NCBI GenBank assembly: GCA_964425755.1 | Contig: CAYRNY010000002.1 | Span: forward strand, 310,001-374,000 | Direction: 5' to 3' | Length of the DNA: 64,000 nucleotides | Source of the DNA: CAYRNY01 sp964425755 | GTDB lineage: Bacteria > Chloroflexota > Anaerolineae > Aggregatilineales > Aggregatilineaceae | In this document: one piece after another, positions 34,936 to 43,613 of the stretch | How the letters are laid out: every line of letters starts with the position of its first letter | Position numbering within the stretch: the stretch's first letter is position 1 | Position numbers and translations under genes: made by a program | The notes under the pieces: generated by a model | Told to the model about the DNA's origin: nothing | Database searches by the model: none | What the model saw: the letters and a program-made list of their open reading frames with translations, nothing else

Positions 34936-36291
34936 ATGACGACCACGACAACGAAGCAATCCATCAGCGTCATCGGTGGCGGGCTGGCGGGCAGCGAAGC
35001 TGCCTGGCAGATCGCTGAACGAGGCATTCGGGTTGCAGTGTATGAGATGCGCCCGCAGCAATCCACGCCTGCGCACCGCACTGATCGCCTGGCAGAACTC
35101 GTGTGCAGCAATTCACTCGGCTCTGACCTGCCCGATCGCGCGCCTGGCGTACTCAAAAACGAACTGCGCCGCCTGAATTCGCTGCTCATGGCGTGTGCTG
35201 AAAAGGCGGTGGTGCCGGCGGGTGGGGCGTTGGCCGTTGATCGCGACGTGTTCGCTACCTGCGTGACCGAGGCGATTGAGGCGCATTCCCTGATCACATT
35301 GGTGCGCGAAGAAGTGACCCAGATTCCGGATGAACCGACGATCATCGCTACCGGCCCGCTGACGGCCCCCAAACTCGCGCGCGCCATTGCCAATCTTGTG
35401 GGCGACGAATACCTGTACTTTTACGACGCGATCGCGCCGACGGTGAACGTCGAAAGCATTGACATGACGATCGCGTTTCGTGCCAGCCGCTACGGGCGCG
35501 GCGAGGCCGAAGAGGGCGATTACATCAACTGCCCGATGAACAAAGAGGAGTACGAGCGGTTTGTCGCCGCCTTGCGTGACGCTGAACGCATCGAGTTACG
35601 CGATTTTGAGCGTGAGGATCCGCATTTCTTCGAGGGCTGCCTGCCAGTTGAGCAGATCGCGGCTCGCGGGGACGAAGCACTGGCGTTCGGACCGCTGCGG
35701 CCCGTAGGGTTGAAGGATCCGCGTACTGGCAAACGCCCGTATGCTGTGGTCCAGTTGCGCCAGGATAACCTGGCTGGCACGCTGTACAGTCTTGTCGGCT
35801 TTCAGACGAATTTACGGTGGGGGGAACAGCGCCGCGTCATTCGGATGATACCGGGGTTGGAAGCGGCTGAGTTTGAACGATACGGCATGATGCACCGTAA
35901 CACGTTCCTCAATTCGCCATTACATTTACGCCCGACGCTGCAATATAAACACCGTGATGATTTGTTCTTTGCGGGACAAATTACAGGCGTCGAAGGTTAC
36001 GCCGGCAACATCGGGACCGGTTTGCTGGCCGGGGTGAACGCTGCGCGATTGATCAAAGGACTGCCGCTGTGGGAGTTGCCACCGACGACGATGTTAGGCG
36101 CGCTGCTGTTTTATGTCACACATGCGGATCCGGGCGACTTCCAGCCCATGAAGGCCAATTTCGGCATCTTGCCGCCGCTGGACGACCCGCCGCGTAACAA
36201 GCGCGAGCGGAAACAGGCTTATGCGGTCCGGGCTGCGCATGATTTGGAAGCGTATCTGGCTGGCATACATGGTGTTGCGCAACAGATGTGA
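34936..36291 (+). CDS. trmFO: Folate/FAD-dependent tRNA (uracil-54-C5)-methyltransferase
   Basis: TrmFO makes ribothymidine at position 54 of tRNA using methylenetetrahydrofolate and FADH2. The 451-residue protein begins with the dinucleotide fold ISVIGGGLAGSEAAWQIAE. It then has the TrmFO signatures YEMRP, LVCSNSLGSDLPDRAPGVLK and VPAGGALAVDRD. Conserved cysteines include the one in LVCSNS. Near the C-terminus are QITGVEGYAGNIGTGLLAG and MKANFGILPPL. The ATG at 34936 has AAGG five bases upstream; a GTG at 34930 overlaps that site. Gene length is normal. It precedes hflX by about 120 bases, with a possible separate -10 in between. Confidence 0.96.
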   Translation: MTTTTTKQSISVIGGGLAGSEAAWQIAERGIRVAVYEMRPQQSTPAHRTDRLAELVCSNSLGSDLPDRAPGVLKNELRRLNSLLMACAEKAVVPAGGALAVDRDVFATCVTEAIEAHSLITLVREEVTQIPDEPTIIATGPLTAPKLARAIANLVGDEYLYFYDAIAPTVNVESIDMTIAFRASRYGRGEAEEGDYINCPMNKEEYERFVAALRDAERIELRDFEREDPHFFEGCLPVEQIAARGDEALAFGPLRPVGLKDPRTGKRPYAVVQLRQDNLAGTLYSLVGFQTNLRWGEQRRVIRMIPGLEAAEFERYGMMHRNTFLNSPLHLRPTLQYKHRDDLFFAGQITGVEGYAGNIGTGLLAGVNAARLIKGLPLWELPPTTMLGALLFYVTHADPGDFQPMKANFGILPPLDDPPRNKRERKQAYAVRAAHDLEAYLAGIHGVAQQM

Positions 36292-36328
36292 ACGGGACCG
36301 ACGGCAAGCACGTTCCTCGTTCTCTGGC

Positions 36329-36334
36329 TATAAT
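36329..36334 (+). promoter_or_regulatory. Predicted -10 box of hflX
   Basis: A perfect TATAAT 81 bases upstream of the proposed hflX start. No clear -35 hexamer. Confidence 0.4.
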
Positions 36335-36400
36335 GGGGACAGCGACACGTACTGATCCGATCCTGTAAACACAGGGGCGAAACAGCGGATTACGAGGCCG

Positions 36401-36417
36401 GGAGGAGGCTTATCATT
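36401..36417 (+). promoter_or_regulatory. Strong Shine-Dalgarno with ATT start codon of hflX
   Basis: GGAGGAGG at 36401-36408 is followed by six bases (CTTATC) and ATT at 36415. No ATG, GTG or TTG occurs in frame between the upstream stop at 36331 and TTG at 36496. The optimal spacing points to ATT (or less likely ATC at 36412) as the initiator. Confidence 0.6.
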
Positions 36418-37752
36418 ACTGAGCAGACGCAAGCACAACCACAACGCGCGATACTGGTTGGTGTCGAGATAAAGGGTAGCCGCCCGCTATTCTCATTGGA
36501 AGACTCGCTGGATGAACTGGCGTTACTGGCTAAGACGGCGGGTGTCGTCGTGCGCGGTCGTGTGGCGCAACGCTTGCAGCAGATCGAACCTGCCACATTT
36601 GTTGGGCCGGGAAAACTGGACGACGTCAAGCAGATGCTAGCAGATCTGTCTGCTGACACGGTTATCTTTGACGACGAGCTATCGCCTCGACACCAACGCG
36701 AGATAGAAAAGGTGCTCGGAGAAGACATCCAGGTGCTTGATCGCTCTGCGTTGATTCTGGACATCTTCGCGCAGCATGCGCGAACACGCGAGGGCGCGCT
36801 GCAAGTCGAACTGGCACAGTATGAGTACCGCTTGCCGCGTCTGACGCGCCAGTGGTCCCATCTTGCGCGACAAGCCGGCGGGGGCGCGGCGCGTGGTGGT
36901 GCCGGCGGGGTGGGGTTGCGCGGTCCGGGCGAGACGCAGTTGGAAGTGGACCGCCGCGAGATTGGCCGGAAGATCACCAGGCTGAAAGAAGAACTGGAGC
37001 AGGTGCGCGCACATCGGGAACGCCACCGTGCACGTCGTGTGCGTGCCGGTTTGCCGACGGTGGCGCTGGTCGGTTATACGAACGCCGGAAAGTCGACGCT
37101 GCTTAATGCGCTGTCAGGAGCCGATGTGCATGTGGCGAATCAGCTCTTTGCGACGCTCGATCCGACGACGCGCCGGGTGGCGCTGCCCGGCGGGCAGACG
37201 GTGCTGCTGACGGACACGGTGGGGTTCATCCAGAAGCTGCCTGTATCCCTGGTAGCGGCCTTTCGCGCCACCTTGGAAGAAACGACTGAAGCCGATCTGC
37301 TGCTGCACGTGGTTGATGTGAGCCATCCTCGCGCCCGCGATCACATCGAGGTTGTCGAGGACACGCTGGCTGAACTCGATGCCACGCGCATCTCGAAATT
37401 GCTTGTGCTCAACAAAATCGATCGCGGGGATAACGCCGAGCAAATTGACTGGCAAGCACTGGGATACCGCGACATGCTCAAGGTCTCCGCGACCGAGCGT
37501 ATAGGGCTGGATCATCTGAAAGAAGCGATTGGCTGGCAGATATCCGAGCGCCTGGTGCCATTGTCGTTGCTCATTCCATATCAGCATGGCGACTTACTGG
37601 CGGCAATTCACAACCAGGGGATTGTCGATGCAGAGGAACATACGGCAGAGGGCGTGCATGTATCCGCAAGGGTGCCGCCACATCTTGCCGGCCAGCTCAA
37701 ACAGACATTGTTCGACAAGCCCGAACGATCGCCGGATGATACCGCGCGTTAG
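36415..37752 (+). CDS. hflX: Ribosome-associated GTPase HflX
   Basis: A 445-residue translational GTPase that splits stalled ribosomes. The N-terminal domain starts QRAILVGVEI and continues to SLDELALLAKTAGV. The glycine-rich linker GPGETQLEVDRREI and a coiled coil precede the G domain. The latter has G1 GYTNAGKST, G3 DTVGFIQKLP and G4 NKID. The conserved RAILVGVE strand lies upstream of the first usual start codon (TTG 36496), which would cut off 27 residues. I therefore place the start at ATT 36415, supported by GGAGGAGG six bases ahead. A sequencing error creating ATT from ATG is the alternative. A small membrane protein gene follows. Confidence 0.9.
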   Translation: MTEQTQAQPQRAILVGVEIKGSRPLFSLEDSLDELALLAKTAGVVVRGRVAQRLQQIEPATFVGPGKLDDVKQMLADLSADTVIFDDELSPRHQREIEKVLGEDIQVLDRSALILDIFAQHARTREGALQVELAQYEYRLPRLTRQWSHLARQAGGGAARGGAGGVGLRGPGETQLEVDRREIGRKITRLKEELEQVRAHRERHRARRVRAGLPTVALVGYTNAGKSTLLNALSGADVHVANQLFATLDPTTRRVALPGGQTVLLTDTVGFIQKLPVSLVAAFRATLEETTEADLLLHVVDVSHPRARDHIEVVEDTLAELDATRISKLLVLNKIDRGDNAEQIDWQALGYRDMLKVSATERIGLDHLKEAIGWQISERLVPLSLLIPYQHGDLLAAIHNQGIVDAEEHTAEGVHVSARVPPHLAGQLKQTLFDKPERSPDDTAR

Positions 37753-37775
37753 CCGGTGTATGAAGAGGTAAAATC

Positions 37776-38177
37776 GTGAGTCAGATCGCCTCGTTTGTAT
37801 TGCGGCTGGTGCTGTTGCCGTTTGTGGTGTTGGCTGTCATTGGCCGCATCGCAGGACGCATGGTAGGCAGGGGGCTGGAACCGGTGCTCGTCCGTATCGA
37901 TCGGTCGCCGGGGCTGAGCAAGCTGATCAATTCGCTCTCATCTTCAATGGCGACGCAGCGCGGGCTGCTGTTGATGATCGGTACGGGCGTCATCGTGCTC
38001 AGCCTGCTTGTGCATGCTATCATCCTGTTCGCGCTGGCAGCGACGGATGTCTTTGATCGGTATATATATTTGTTATGCATTCCCTTTGCACTGCTGCATA
38101 TCGGCATCCTGGCAGGGTTTATCGGCGTTATGATTGCTGTCCCGCTAGGGCAGGGGTATAAAAGCCAGCAGCAGTAG
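37776..38177 (+). CDS. Small multi-pass membrane protein, unknown function
   Basis: A 133-residue protein I do not recognise. It has three hydrophobic stretches: IASFVLRLVLLPFVVLAVIG at the N-terminus, GLLLMIGTGVIVLSLLVHAI in the middle and YLLCIPFALLHIGILAGFIG near the C-terminus. Basic residues between the first two suggest a cytoplasmic loop. It starts with GTG at 37776; AGAGGT lies eight bases upstream. The gap from hflX is 23 bases, so it is probably cotranscribed. Its C-terminus ends QGYKSQQQ. The next gene is convergent. Confidence 0.75.
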   Translation: MSQIASFVLRLVLLPFVVLAVIGRIAGRMVGRGLEPVLVRIDRSPGLSKLINSLSSSMATQRGLLLMIGTGVIVLSLLVHAIILFALAATDVFDRYIYLLCIPFALLHIGILAGFIGVMIAVPLGQGYKSQQQ

Positions 38178-38199
38178 CTCGATGTTGTTCCGGTTGAGT

Positions 38200-39327
38200 T
38201 TACGCGTCGCTGTCCGGTCCTGGCAGCGGCGTTTTCTTGGCGGCATCATCCACCCGCAACGGATCAGTATGTGCGTAGTAGGCGCGTGTGGTTTCGACTG
38301 AACGGTGCCCCAGATAATCCTGCACGACATCCAGCGGGTGTCCTGCATTGATCAACTGCGTCGCGCGCCAGTGCCGGAAGTCATGCGGGCTGATTTTGCC
38401 TAATCCGAGCGCGCGCGAAGCACGTTGTACGACGCGCCATGCCACAACGCGACTCATACGGTTGCCGTCATAACGCGGATCGTGGCTGACAAAGAGCGGT
38501 ACTTTACCCCCCGAAGCCTTCAGATTAGCGCCACGCGCCTGAACATACGCTTTGATGGCGGGAAGCGAGTCGTGAAACCGCAAGGCGTACTTGTGTCCCC
38601 CTTTGCCAAGCACTTCGACGCGCAGCACTTCCTGGCTGTCCAGGTAGCGCACAGGGAAATCGTCAATATTCAGGCTAAGCACCTCGCTAATGCGCCCGCC
38701 AGTTTCCGCCAGGCAATGGAGTAGCGCCCGGTTGCGCATGCGGGTGAGTTCCCAACGCCATAGGCGCGCCTGGTCCGCGTCTGGACCAAGCAAGCTCTTT
38801 GGCGCCTCTTGATGGTCGTAGAAGTAGATGACCTCTTCGATGTGCTCCGGCGGATTTGGGGCAGCGAACGAATTTGCCACGCCCCGCAACTCATCGCGAA
38901 CAATGCGCTTTGCCTTCGAGAGCGGGAACGCTGCAGGAAGCCAGCCATGATCGTCCAGATATTGCAGCCAGTTCTGGACACCTGATACGCGCAGTTCGAC
39001 CGTCGATTCCTTGTAGGGGCGGTTGTCATCCGCACGTCCGGAAGAGGGCGATAGCATCCATTGCGCGAAATGTAGCAGCAGCGGTGCATCAGCGGCGCTC
39101 AGATCGGATAGCAGAATTTCGTCTGCGACGGTGAAGCGCTTGCGCTGGATGGGCAGCAATGCGTTGTCAGGACGTGCTTCAAGAAAAGCGAAGAACAATT
39201 CGATGGACCGGCGATAGGCGCTGATGGTGTGCGCGGATTTCAACGTCGCGCGGTTCAGGTAGATATCTTTTGCTTCTCCGAAGGTCATGCTGTCAGGGGC
39301 GCTATTTGGATGAACAGAGTTAGCCAT
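38200..39327 (-). CDS. Tyrosine recombinase / integrase
   Basis: A 375-residue DNA recombinase of the lambda-integrase superfamily. The N-terminal SAM-like core-binding domain (about residues 15-170) is followed by the catalytic domain. Catalytic residues are all visible: Arg in ETGGRISEVL, Lys in LGKGGHKYAL, His-x-x-Arg in SPHDFRHWRATQL, His in YLGHRSVETT and the nucleophile Tyr in TRAYYAHTD. It is longer than XerC or XerD. The chromosomal context (no phage genes or tRNA next to it) fits a resident, possibly regulatory recombinase or a decayed element. The ATG at 39327 has AAGGG nine bases upstream; an ATG at 39357 is also in frame. An inverted repeat covers its promoter region. Confidence 0.92.
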   Translation of the reverse strand: MANSVHPNSAPDSMTFGEAKDIYLNRATLKSAHTISAYRRSIELFFAFLEARPDNALLPIQRKRFTVADEILLSDLSAADAPLLLHFAQWMLSPSSGRADDNRPYKESTVELRVSGVQNWLQYLDDHGWLPAAFPLSKAKRIVRDELRGVANSFAAPNPPEHIEEVIYFYDHQEAPKSLLGPDADQARLWRWELTRMRNRALLHCLAETGGRISEVLSLNIDDFPVRYLDSQEVLRVEVLGKGGHKYALRFHDSLPAIKAYVQARGANLKASGGKVPLFVSHDPRYDGNRMSRVVAWRVVQRASRALGLGKISPHDFRHWRATQLINAGHPLDVVQDYLGHRSVETTRAYYAHTDPLRVDDAAKKTPLPGPDSDA

Positions 39328-39350
39328 GCTGATTTCCCTTTGGCGATACT

Positions 39351-39391
39351 GTAACATAAGAAAAACTGTTTCATTTCTTACATTATGTTAC
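39351..39391. repeat. Inverted repeat over the recombinase promoter (possible operator)
   Basis: GTAACATAA (39351-39359) and its exact complement TTATGTTAC (39383-39391) are separated by 23 bases. The right arm overlaps a possible minus-strand -10, CATAAT (39387-39382). The left arm lies between that -10 and the recombinase start codon. A recombinase-binding or repressor site is plausible. No dif-like 11-6-11 structure is seen. Confidence 0.4.
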
Positions 39392-40012
39392 ACCTATCAA
39401 ACAAAGAACACAAGTCCCCCGCTCTGTATTTATGTCTGCCACTTTGCAGTTCTGGTGCGAATTATCCCGCGCACCGGCACGAGCAGCCCCTGGAGCGCCC
39501 TACAAGAGCGGCGTGTGCAAGCTGCTCCAGCAGTTGGCGCAGCTTGTTCCCTGATATGTTTGCCTGATCAGACCTGTGTCGTGCACACGAAGGAAATGTC
39601 CAGGCTCTTCGCACGTACGGCACCTGGCTGTGTTATGCGCTTAGGCCGGAGTGCAAATCAGCGCGGATTGTTGACAATTTCATCCGCTTGTACTTAATTT
39701 CACAACCTTGCCCGTTCTACGCGATCTGTGGGCGCTTGCAGGTCATCTGAAGCTGTCTTGGCGGCCTCTTCTACGCCGCCTGTGCTCTTAAGCGCCAGTC
39801 ACCGGAAAGAAATGGCGTGACTAATTAAATGTTAACCAATAAGTTGTGTTTGTTAACTATTAACTTTATGTTCATTTGTCTATCGCATATCCGTAACTCA
39901 TCTTATAATAATCTCGGGAAGCTACGAGATTCTGCAGCCCGCCAGATCGATGGCAGGCCAGCCCTTTCCCCTTACGTCACAATCGCGCCACAGCTTGCGT
40001 TCCCTGGCCTGG
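39392..40012. other. Long intergenic region without a supported gene
   Basis: About 620 bases between the recombinase start and the adenosyltransferase end. The left half is GC-rich and has no credible open frame. It includes an isolated TTGACA (39671) without a good -10 partner. The right part is AT-rich: TGTTAAC occurs at 39830-39836 and again 21 bases later at 39851-39857, followed by TATTAAC. Two helical turns of spacing suggest paired protein-binding sites, but no gene reads away from them on the plus strand within several kilobases. Confidence 0.4.
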
Positions 40013-40567
40013 TCAACCGCTCCAAAGCTGTTCGTCGGTCCCTGCTGCTTGATTGGCAGCGCGTGCTGCTGCAAACAACCAGTCGGAAAGGCGGTTTATG
40101 TACCGCAATACCTCATCGTTGACGGCCTCGCCTTCCGCAAGCGTTACGATCCAGCGTTCGGCTCTGCGGCACACGGTGCGTGCCTGGTGCAGGAACGCGC
40201 CTCCCATCCCCCCACCCGGCAGGATGAAGTTCCGCAGCGCCGGCAGTTGTTCCTGCCAGGCATCGATTTCCGATTCCAGCCGTTCCACCATGTGAGGACC
40301 TACCCGCGTAATTCGTTTTGCCCCAGCATCCAGCGGGGTCGCGAGATCAGCCCCGACAGTGAACAGTTCGGACTGGGCACGTTGCACCTGCGCGCGCAGC
40401 GTATCCTCCAGGCCGGCAGCGATCGCCAGACCCAAGACCGCGTTCAGTTCATCTATCGTCCCGTAAGCATGCAGCCGCACATGCCCCTTGCTGACGCGCC
40501 CACCAGCAAAGAGGCTGGTCTGGCCGCTGTCCCCGGTACGTGTGTAGAGCTTCAATTTATCTGTCAC
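40013..40567 (-). CDS. PduO-type cob(I)alamin adenosyltransferase
   Basis: A 184-residue ATP:co(I)rrinoid adenosyltransferase that makes adenosylcobalamin. PduO-family motifs are clear: KLYTRTGDSGQTSLFAGGRV (ATP binding), GTIDELNAVLGLA, ILPGGGMGGAFLHQARTVCR, RRAERWI and INRLSDWLFAAAR. Length and motif order fit bacterial PduO rather than CobA or EutT. It starts with GTG at 40567 and overlaps the 3' end of the sensor-kinase gene by 11 bases, so translation is coupled to it. This gives an unusual operon in which a two-component system ends in a cofactor enzyme. A B12-dependent enzyme is not encoded nearby. Confidence 0.94.
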   Translation of the reverse strand: MTDKLKLYTRTGDSGQTSLFAGGRVSKGHVRLHAYGTIDELNAVLGLAIAAGLEDTLRAQVQRAQSELFTVGADLATPLDAGAKRITRVGPHMVERLESEIDAWQEQLPALRNFILPGGGMGGAFLHQARTVCRRAERWIVTLAEGEAVNDEVLRYINRLSDWLFAAARAANQAAGTDEQLWSG

Positions 40568-42806
40568 CTCGATTTGTCAATTCAGCTGGCACATCAGCGG
40601 TAAGCGGCAGGCAGATATGCATTGTCGTGCCCTTGCCTTTTTCGCTGTCCAGACTGATTTCCCCCTTATGGCGCTCAATGATGGCTTTTACCAACGATAA
40701 CCCTAATCCCGAACCATCGCTACGTGCCATCCCCTCGCGCCCCCGGAAAAATCGATCGAAGACTTTTGTCTGCTCGTCTTCAGGAATGCCGACGCCGGTG
40801 TCCGCGACGTCGATTAAGATTTGGCGCACGTTGGACGCAGCCCGCACAACCACATCACCGCCTGGAGGGGTGAACTTAACGGCGTTCTCGATCAGGTTTG
40901 CGAATGCCTGCGTGAGCTCGTGTATGTCACCGGTTACCGGTGGCAGCTCTTCTTTGATGTCGAGATGTAATGTCACCCCTTTGTTGCGTGCCTGATCAGC
41001 GATGTCGACGATCACGCGGCCCAGCACTTCCTCTAGCACGCATGTCTCCCAAACCGGCGTGCCGGATTCAGCGCGTTCCAGGTCGAGAATACCGTTTATC
41101 ATGCGGTACATCCGGTTGAGTTGGGTCCATACCATGTCGGCATCGCCGCGCATGGTTTCCGAAAAGACAGGATCGCCGTCGTCGATCAATAACTCAAGAT
41201 AGCTCATGGCCGCCTGGAGAGGGTTCTTCAGATCGTGGCTTGTCATGCGGATCATCTGGCTTTTGAGCCTGTCCAGTTCTTTCAATTGTGTCACGTCATT
41301 GCCTACAACGACCCACCCTTCCAGCCGCCGGCGGCCCAATTCGGCTACATGGCACAGATAGGCGCGTTCCCCCACAGTGATCTCATACACATGCACATCC
41401 CGGCGGCGCAGGTCTCGTACAGCCTGCAGCGGGCGGGGCGGCAAGAAATGCGGCGGGACAAACGTCGTGATCGACTGCCCAACCGGGTGCTCGGTGATTT
41501 CCAGCAGTTTCATCGCCGCCGGATTAATGAAGATGCACTCAAAGCGCTTGTTGATTGCGACAACAGGATTCTCGGTGCTGGTTAACACCACCTCAAGCTG
41601 ATCCTTTGCCAGTGTGAGATCGTGTGACAGCTTGCGTTCCGCTTCAAACAAACGGCTATTTGTGATCGCGACAGCCGCTTGCGGTCCCAGCAGTTCCAGC
41701 AAATGCATGTCGTCGCGATTGAACAGCCCGCCCTGCCGGTTGTGTACCACGAGCAACACGCCTACGACTTCGTCCGCGAACAGCAGGGGCACGCATGCCA
41801 CAGCTCCGAAGAACTCGTGTGCGGAGGGCACGTCAGGGTGGCTGTTCCAGTCGCGCCAGTAACGTGCCACTCGCCGCCCTCGCTGCTCCAGCGCCACCGT
41901 CCCGGCCACCCCCTGCCCCAGTGCCAGTTCATGTCCGACCAACTCGCCAGGCAAGTTGTACACCGTCTCTAAACGCACAACATCACCACGTTTGAGAAAG
42001 ATTGCGGCCCTGTCGGCGTGCAGAAGCTCAGCGGCCTGAGCGGCGATTGTCGCCAGTGTGTCCTCCAACCGCAGGCGGCTGGTCACCGCCAGGCTGACGT
42101 CACGCACCGCCTCTAGCTGGCGTGCGCGCCCCAGCAGCGGTTCCATGATTTGCTGGCGCACGACCGCGTAACTCATCATGAATGCCGCCACCGCGCCGAC
42201 GATTTCCGCGCCGCCAAGCATCCTCACGCGGGCACTCAAAATGCCCGCCATCTGGCCTGCGACAAACAGCAGAATGCCGCCTGCCAGTAGATTGCTGCGA
42301 ATCTTGCGCAGATTGCGCCACACCAATAGCACAGTACCGAACTGGAAAGCGAAGTAAACGAATACGCTGGGAGAGTTAAACGAATACGAGAGCACCTGAT
42401 CATCGGTAATTTCGAAACTTTGAGGCGCATCCAGGGCGAGCAGGAGCGCCTGGTAAAGAATGATGATGCCCAGCGCACCCAGCGCCGACAGGCGAAGCAA
42501 CCTGCCCCGGTACCCGATGATGACGGCGCTGTAGATGTAGATCGCAATGCTGGACCCAGCAAACCCGACATCCAGCAGCCGCACCCCGAGTTGGATGGCA
42601 TCTGAAGTCGTGTTGGCATAGGCTGCGATGCGCCCCAACAGCGATCCGGATGCCCACATGACCATCATGAACATGAATAATGCAAAGTAGAAATTGGCTT
42701 CGTTGCGTGGGTCCTGCCACAAAATCAGAATCAATAAGTTCAAAGCCAGGGCCAGCGTCAGGCCGTTCACCAACAGAATCACGATATTGGCGGTCATAAC
42801 CACCAT
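40557..42806 (-). CDS. Membrane sensor histidine kinase (membrane-GAF-PAS-HisKA-HATPase)
   Basis: A 749-residue sensor kinase. The first 220 residues have about seven hydrophobic segments (for example IVILLVNGLTLALALNLLIL and LSALGALGIIILYQALLLAL), resembling 7TM or histidine-kinase N-terminal membrane domains. A GAF domain (about 235-390), a PAS domain (about 400-500, VVAINKRFECIFINPAAMKL) and a HisKA domain follow. The phospho-acceptor is His in RMTSHDLKNPLQA. The ATPase has NLIENAVKF, VADTGVGIPE and GSGLGLSLVK. Its partner is the response regulator 24 bases upstream. The start ATG at 42806 is not certain; ATG at 42797 is also possible. Confidence 0.92.
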   Translation of the reverse strand: MVVMTANIVILLVNGLTLALALNLLILILWQDPRNEANFYFALFMFMMVMWASGSLLGRIAAYANTTSDAIQLGVRLLDVGFAGSSIAIYIYSAVIIGYRGRLLRLSALGALGIIILYQALLLALDAPQSFEITDDQVLSYSFNSPSVFVYFAFQFGTVLLVWRNLRKIRSNLLAGGILLFVAGQMAGILSARVRMLGGAEIVGAVAAFMMSYAVVRQQIMEPLLGRARQLEAVRDVSLAVTSRLRLEDTLATIAAQAAELLHADRAAIFLKRGDVVRLETVYNLPGELVGHELALGQGVAGTVALEQRGRRVARYWRDWNSHPDVPSAHEFFGAVACVPLLFADEVVGVLLVVHNRQGGLFNRDDMHLLELLGPQAAVAITNSRLFEAERKLSHDLTLAKDQLEVVLTSTENPVVAINKRFECIFINPAAMKLLEITEHPVGQSITTFVPPHFLPPRPLQAVRDLRRRDVHVYEITVGERAYLCHVAELGRRRLEGWVVVGNDVTQLKELDRLKSQMIRMTSHDLKNPLQAAMSYLELLIDDGDPVFSETMRGDADMVWTQLNRMYRMINGILDLERAESGTPVWETCVLEEVLGRVIVDIADQARNKGVTLHLDIKEELPPVTGDIHELTQAFANLIENAVKFTPPGGDVVVRAASNVRQILIDVADTGVGIPEDEQTKVFDRFFRGREGMARSDGSGLGLSLVKAIIERHKGEISLDSEKGKGTTMHICLPLTADVPAELTNRGDR

Positions 42807-42830
42807 CCCACGCGATATGTGCGTCCTATG

Positions 42831-43529
42831 TTACCCATTTACGCGTCGTTCGAAACGGTAACCCACCCGGTGTTCGGTCAAGATGTAGCTCGGATTGCCC
42901 GGATCCGGTTCAATTTTGTGCCGCAACTGGCTAACATACACGCGCGGATAATACACGTCGTCAACGTATTCGGGCCCCCACACTTTCTCGAGCAGCTCGC
43001 GTTGTGGCACGACACGGCCCGCATTTTCTAGTAACACGACCAACAACTTGAATTCTGTTGGCGTAAGATGAATTTTCTCGTCCTTAACATACACGTGACG
43101 GCGTTGCAAGTCGACGTTGAGATAGCCATCGTTGTATCCTGGTTCAGAGGCCGACGTGTCGGTCTGTGCCCGGCGGAGAAGCGCCCGCACCCGCGCCACA
43201 AACTCATTTAGCCGCACGGGTTTCACCATATATTCATCCGCGCCTGCGTTTAACCCTTCGACGATATCGTGCTCGGTGATTGCCTGTGCCGAAAGCATCA
43301 TAATTGGTGTATCCGCCACTTCGCGAATCCGCTGACACACGGTCAGTCCGCCCATCTCAGGCATGATGATATCCAGGATCACCAGATCGGGCCGTTCATC
43401 ATGAAAGGTCCGCAATCCTTCCAGCCCGTCGCTTGCCAGACTGACTGTAAATCCCTCACGCCTGAGTTTGCGGCCCAGCGCTTCGCGGATCGCGGCTTCA
43501 TCGTCAACGATTAGCACTTTTGCAGACAT
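42831..43529 (-). CDS. OmpR/PhoB-type response regulator
   Basis: A 232-residue two-component regulator. The receiver domain holds the acidic pair in VLIVDDEAAIREALG, the phospho-Asp in DLVILDIIMPEMGG and Lys in YMVKPVRLNEF. The C-terminal winged-helix DNA-binding domain includes HLTPTEFKLLVVLLENAGRV and YVSQLRHKIEPDPGNPSYI, typical of OmpR/PhoB. GGAGCG lies upstream of the ATG at 43529. It is the first gene of a three-gene operon with the sensor kinase and PduO adenosyltransferase. The signal is unknown. Confidence 0.95.
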   Translation of the reverse strand: MSAKVLIVDDEAAIREALGRKLRREGFTVSLASDGLEGLRTFHDERPDLVILDIIMPEMGGLTVCQRIREVADTPIMMLSAQAITEHDIVEGLNAGADEYMVKPVRLNEFVARVRALLRRAQTDTSASEPGYNDGYLNVDLQRRHVYVKDEKIHLTPTEFKLLVVLLENAGRVVPQRELLEKVWGPEYVDDVYYPRVYVSQLRHKIEPDPGNPSYILTEHRVGYRFERRVNG

Positions 43530-43613
43530 TCAAACGCTCCTCCATGCCAGCCAACGTTTCGGATAAGTGTCTCGATTTTCGAGTTTTTCCCAGGCGATTG
43601 CCATCAGCTCGCT

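Noticed and set aside
36496..36498. TTG as the hflX start
   Set aside because: It would cut off the conserved RAILVGVEI strand and has no Shine-Dalgarno at proper distance, unlike ATT 36415.
39326..39697. A 123-codon plus-strand open frame starting inside the recombinase 5' end
   Set aside because: No family resemblance, high Cys and Arg content and overlap with the recombinase start; treated as non-coding.
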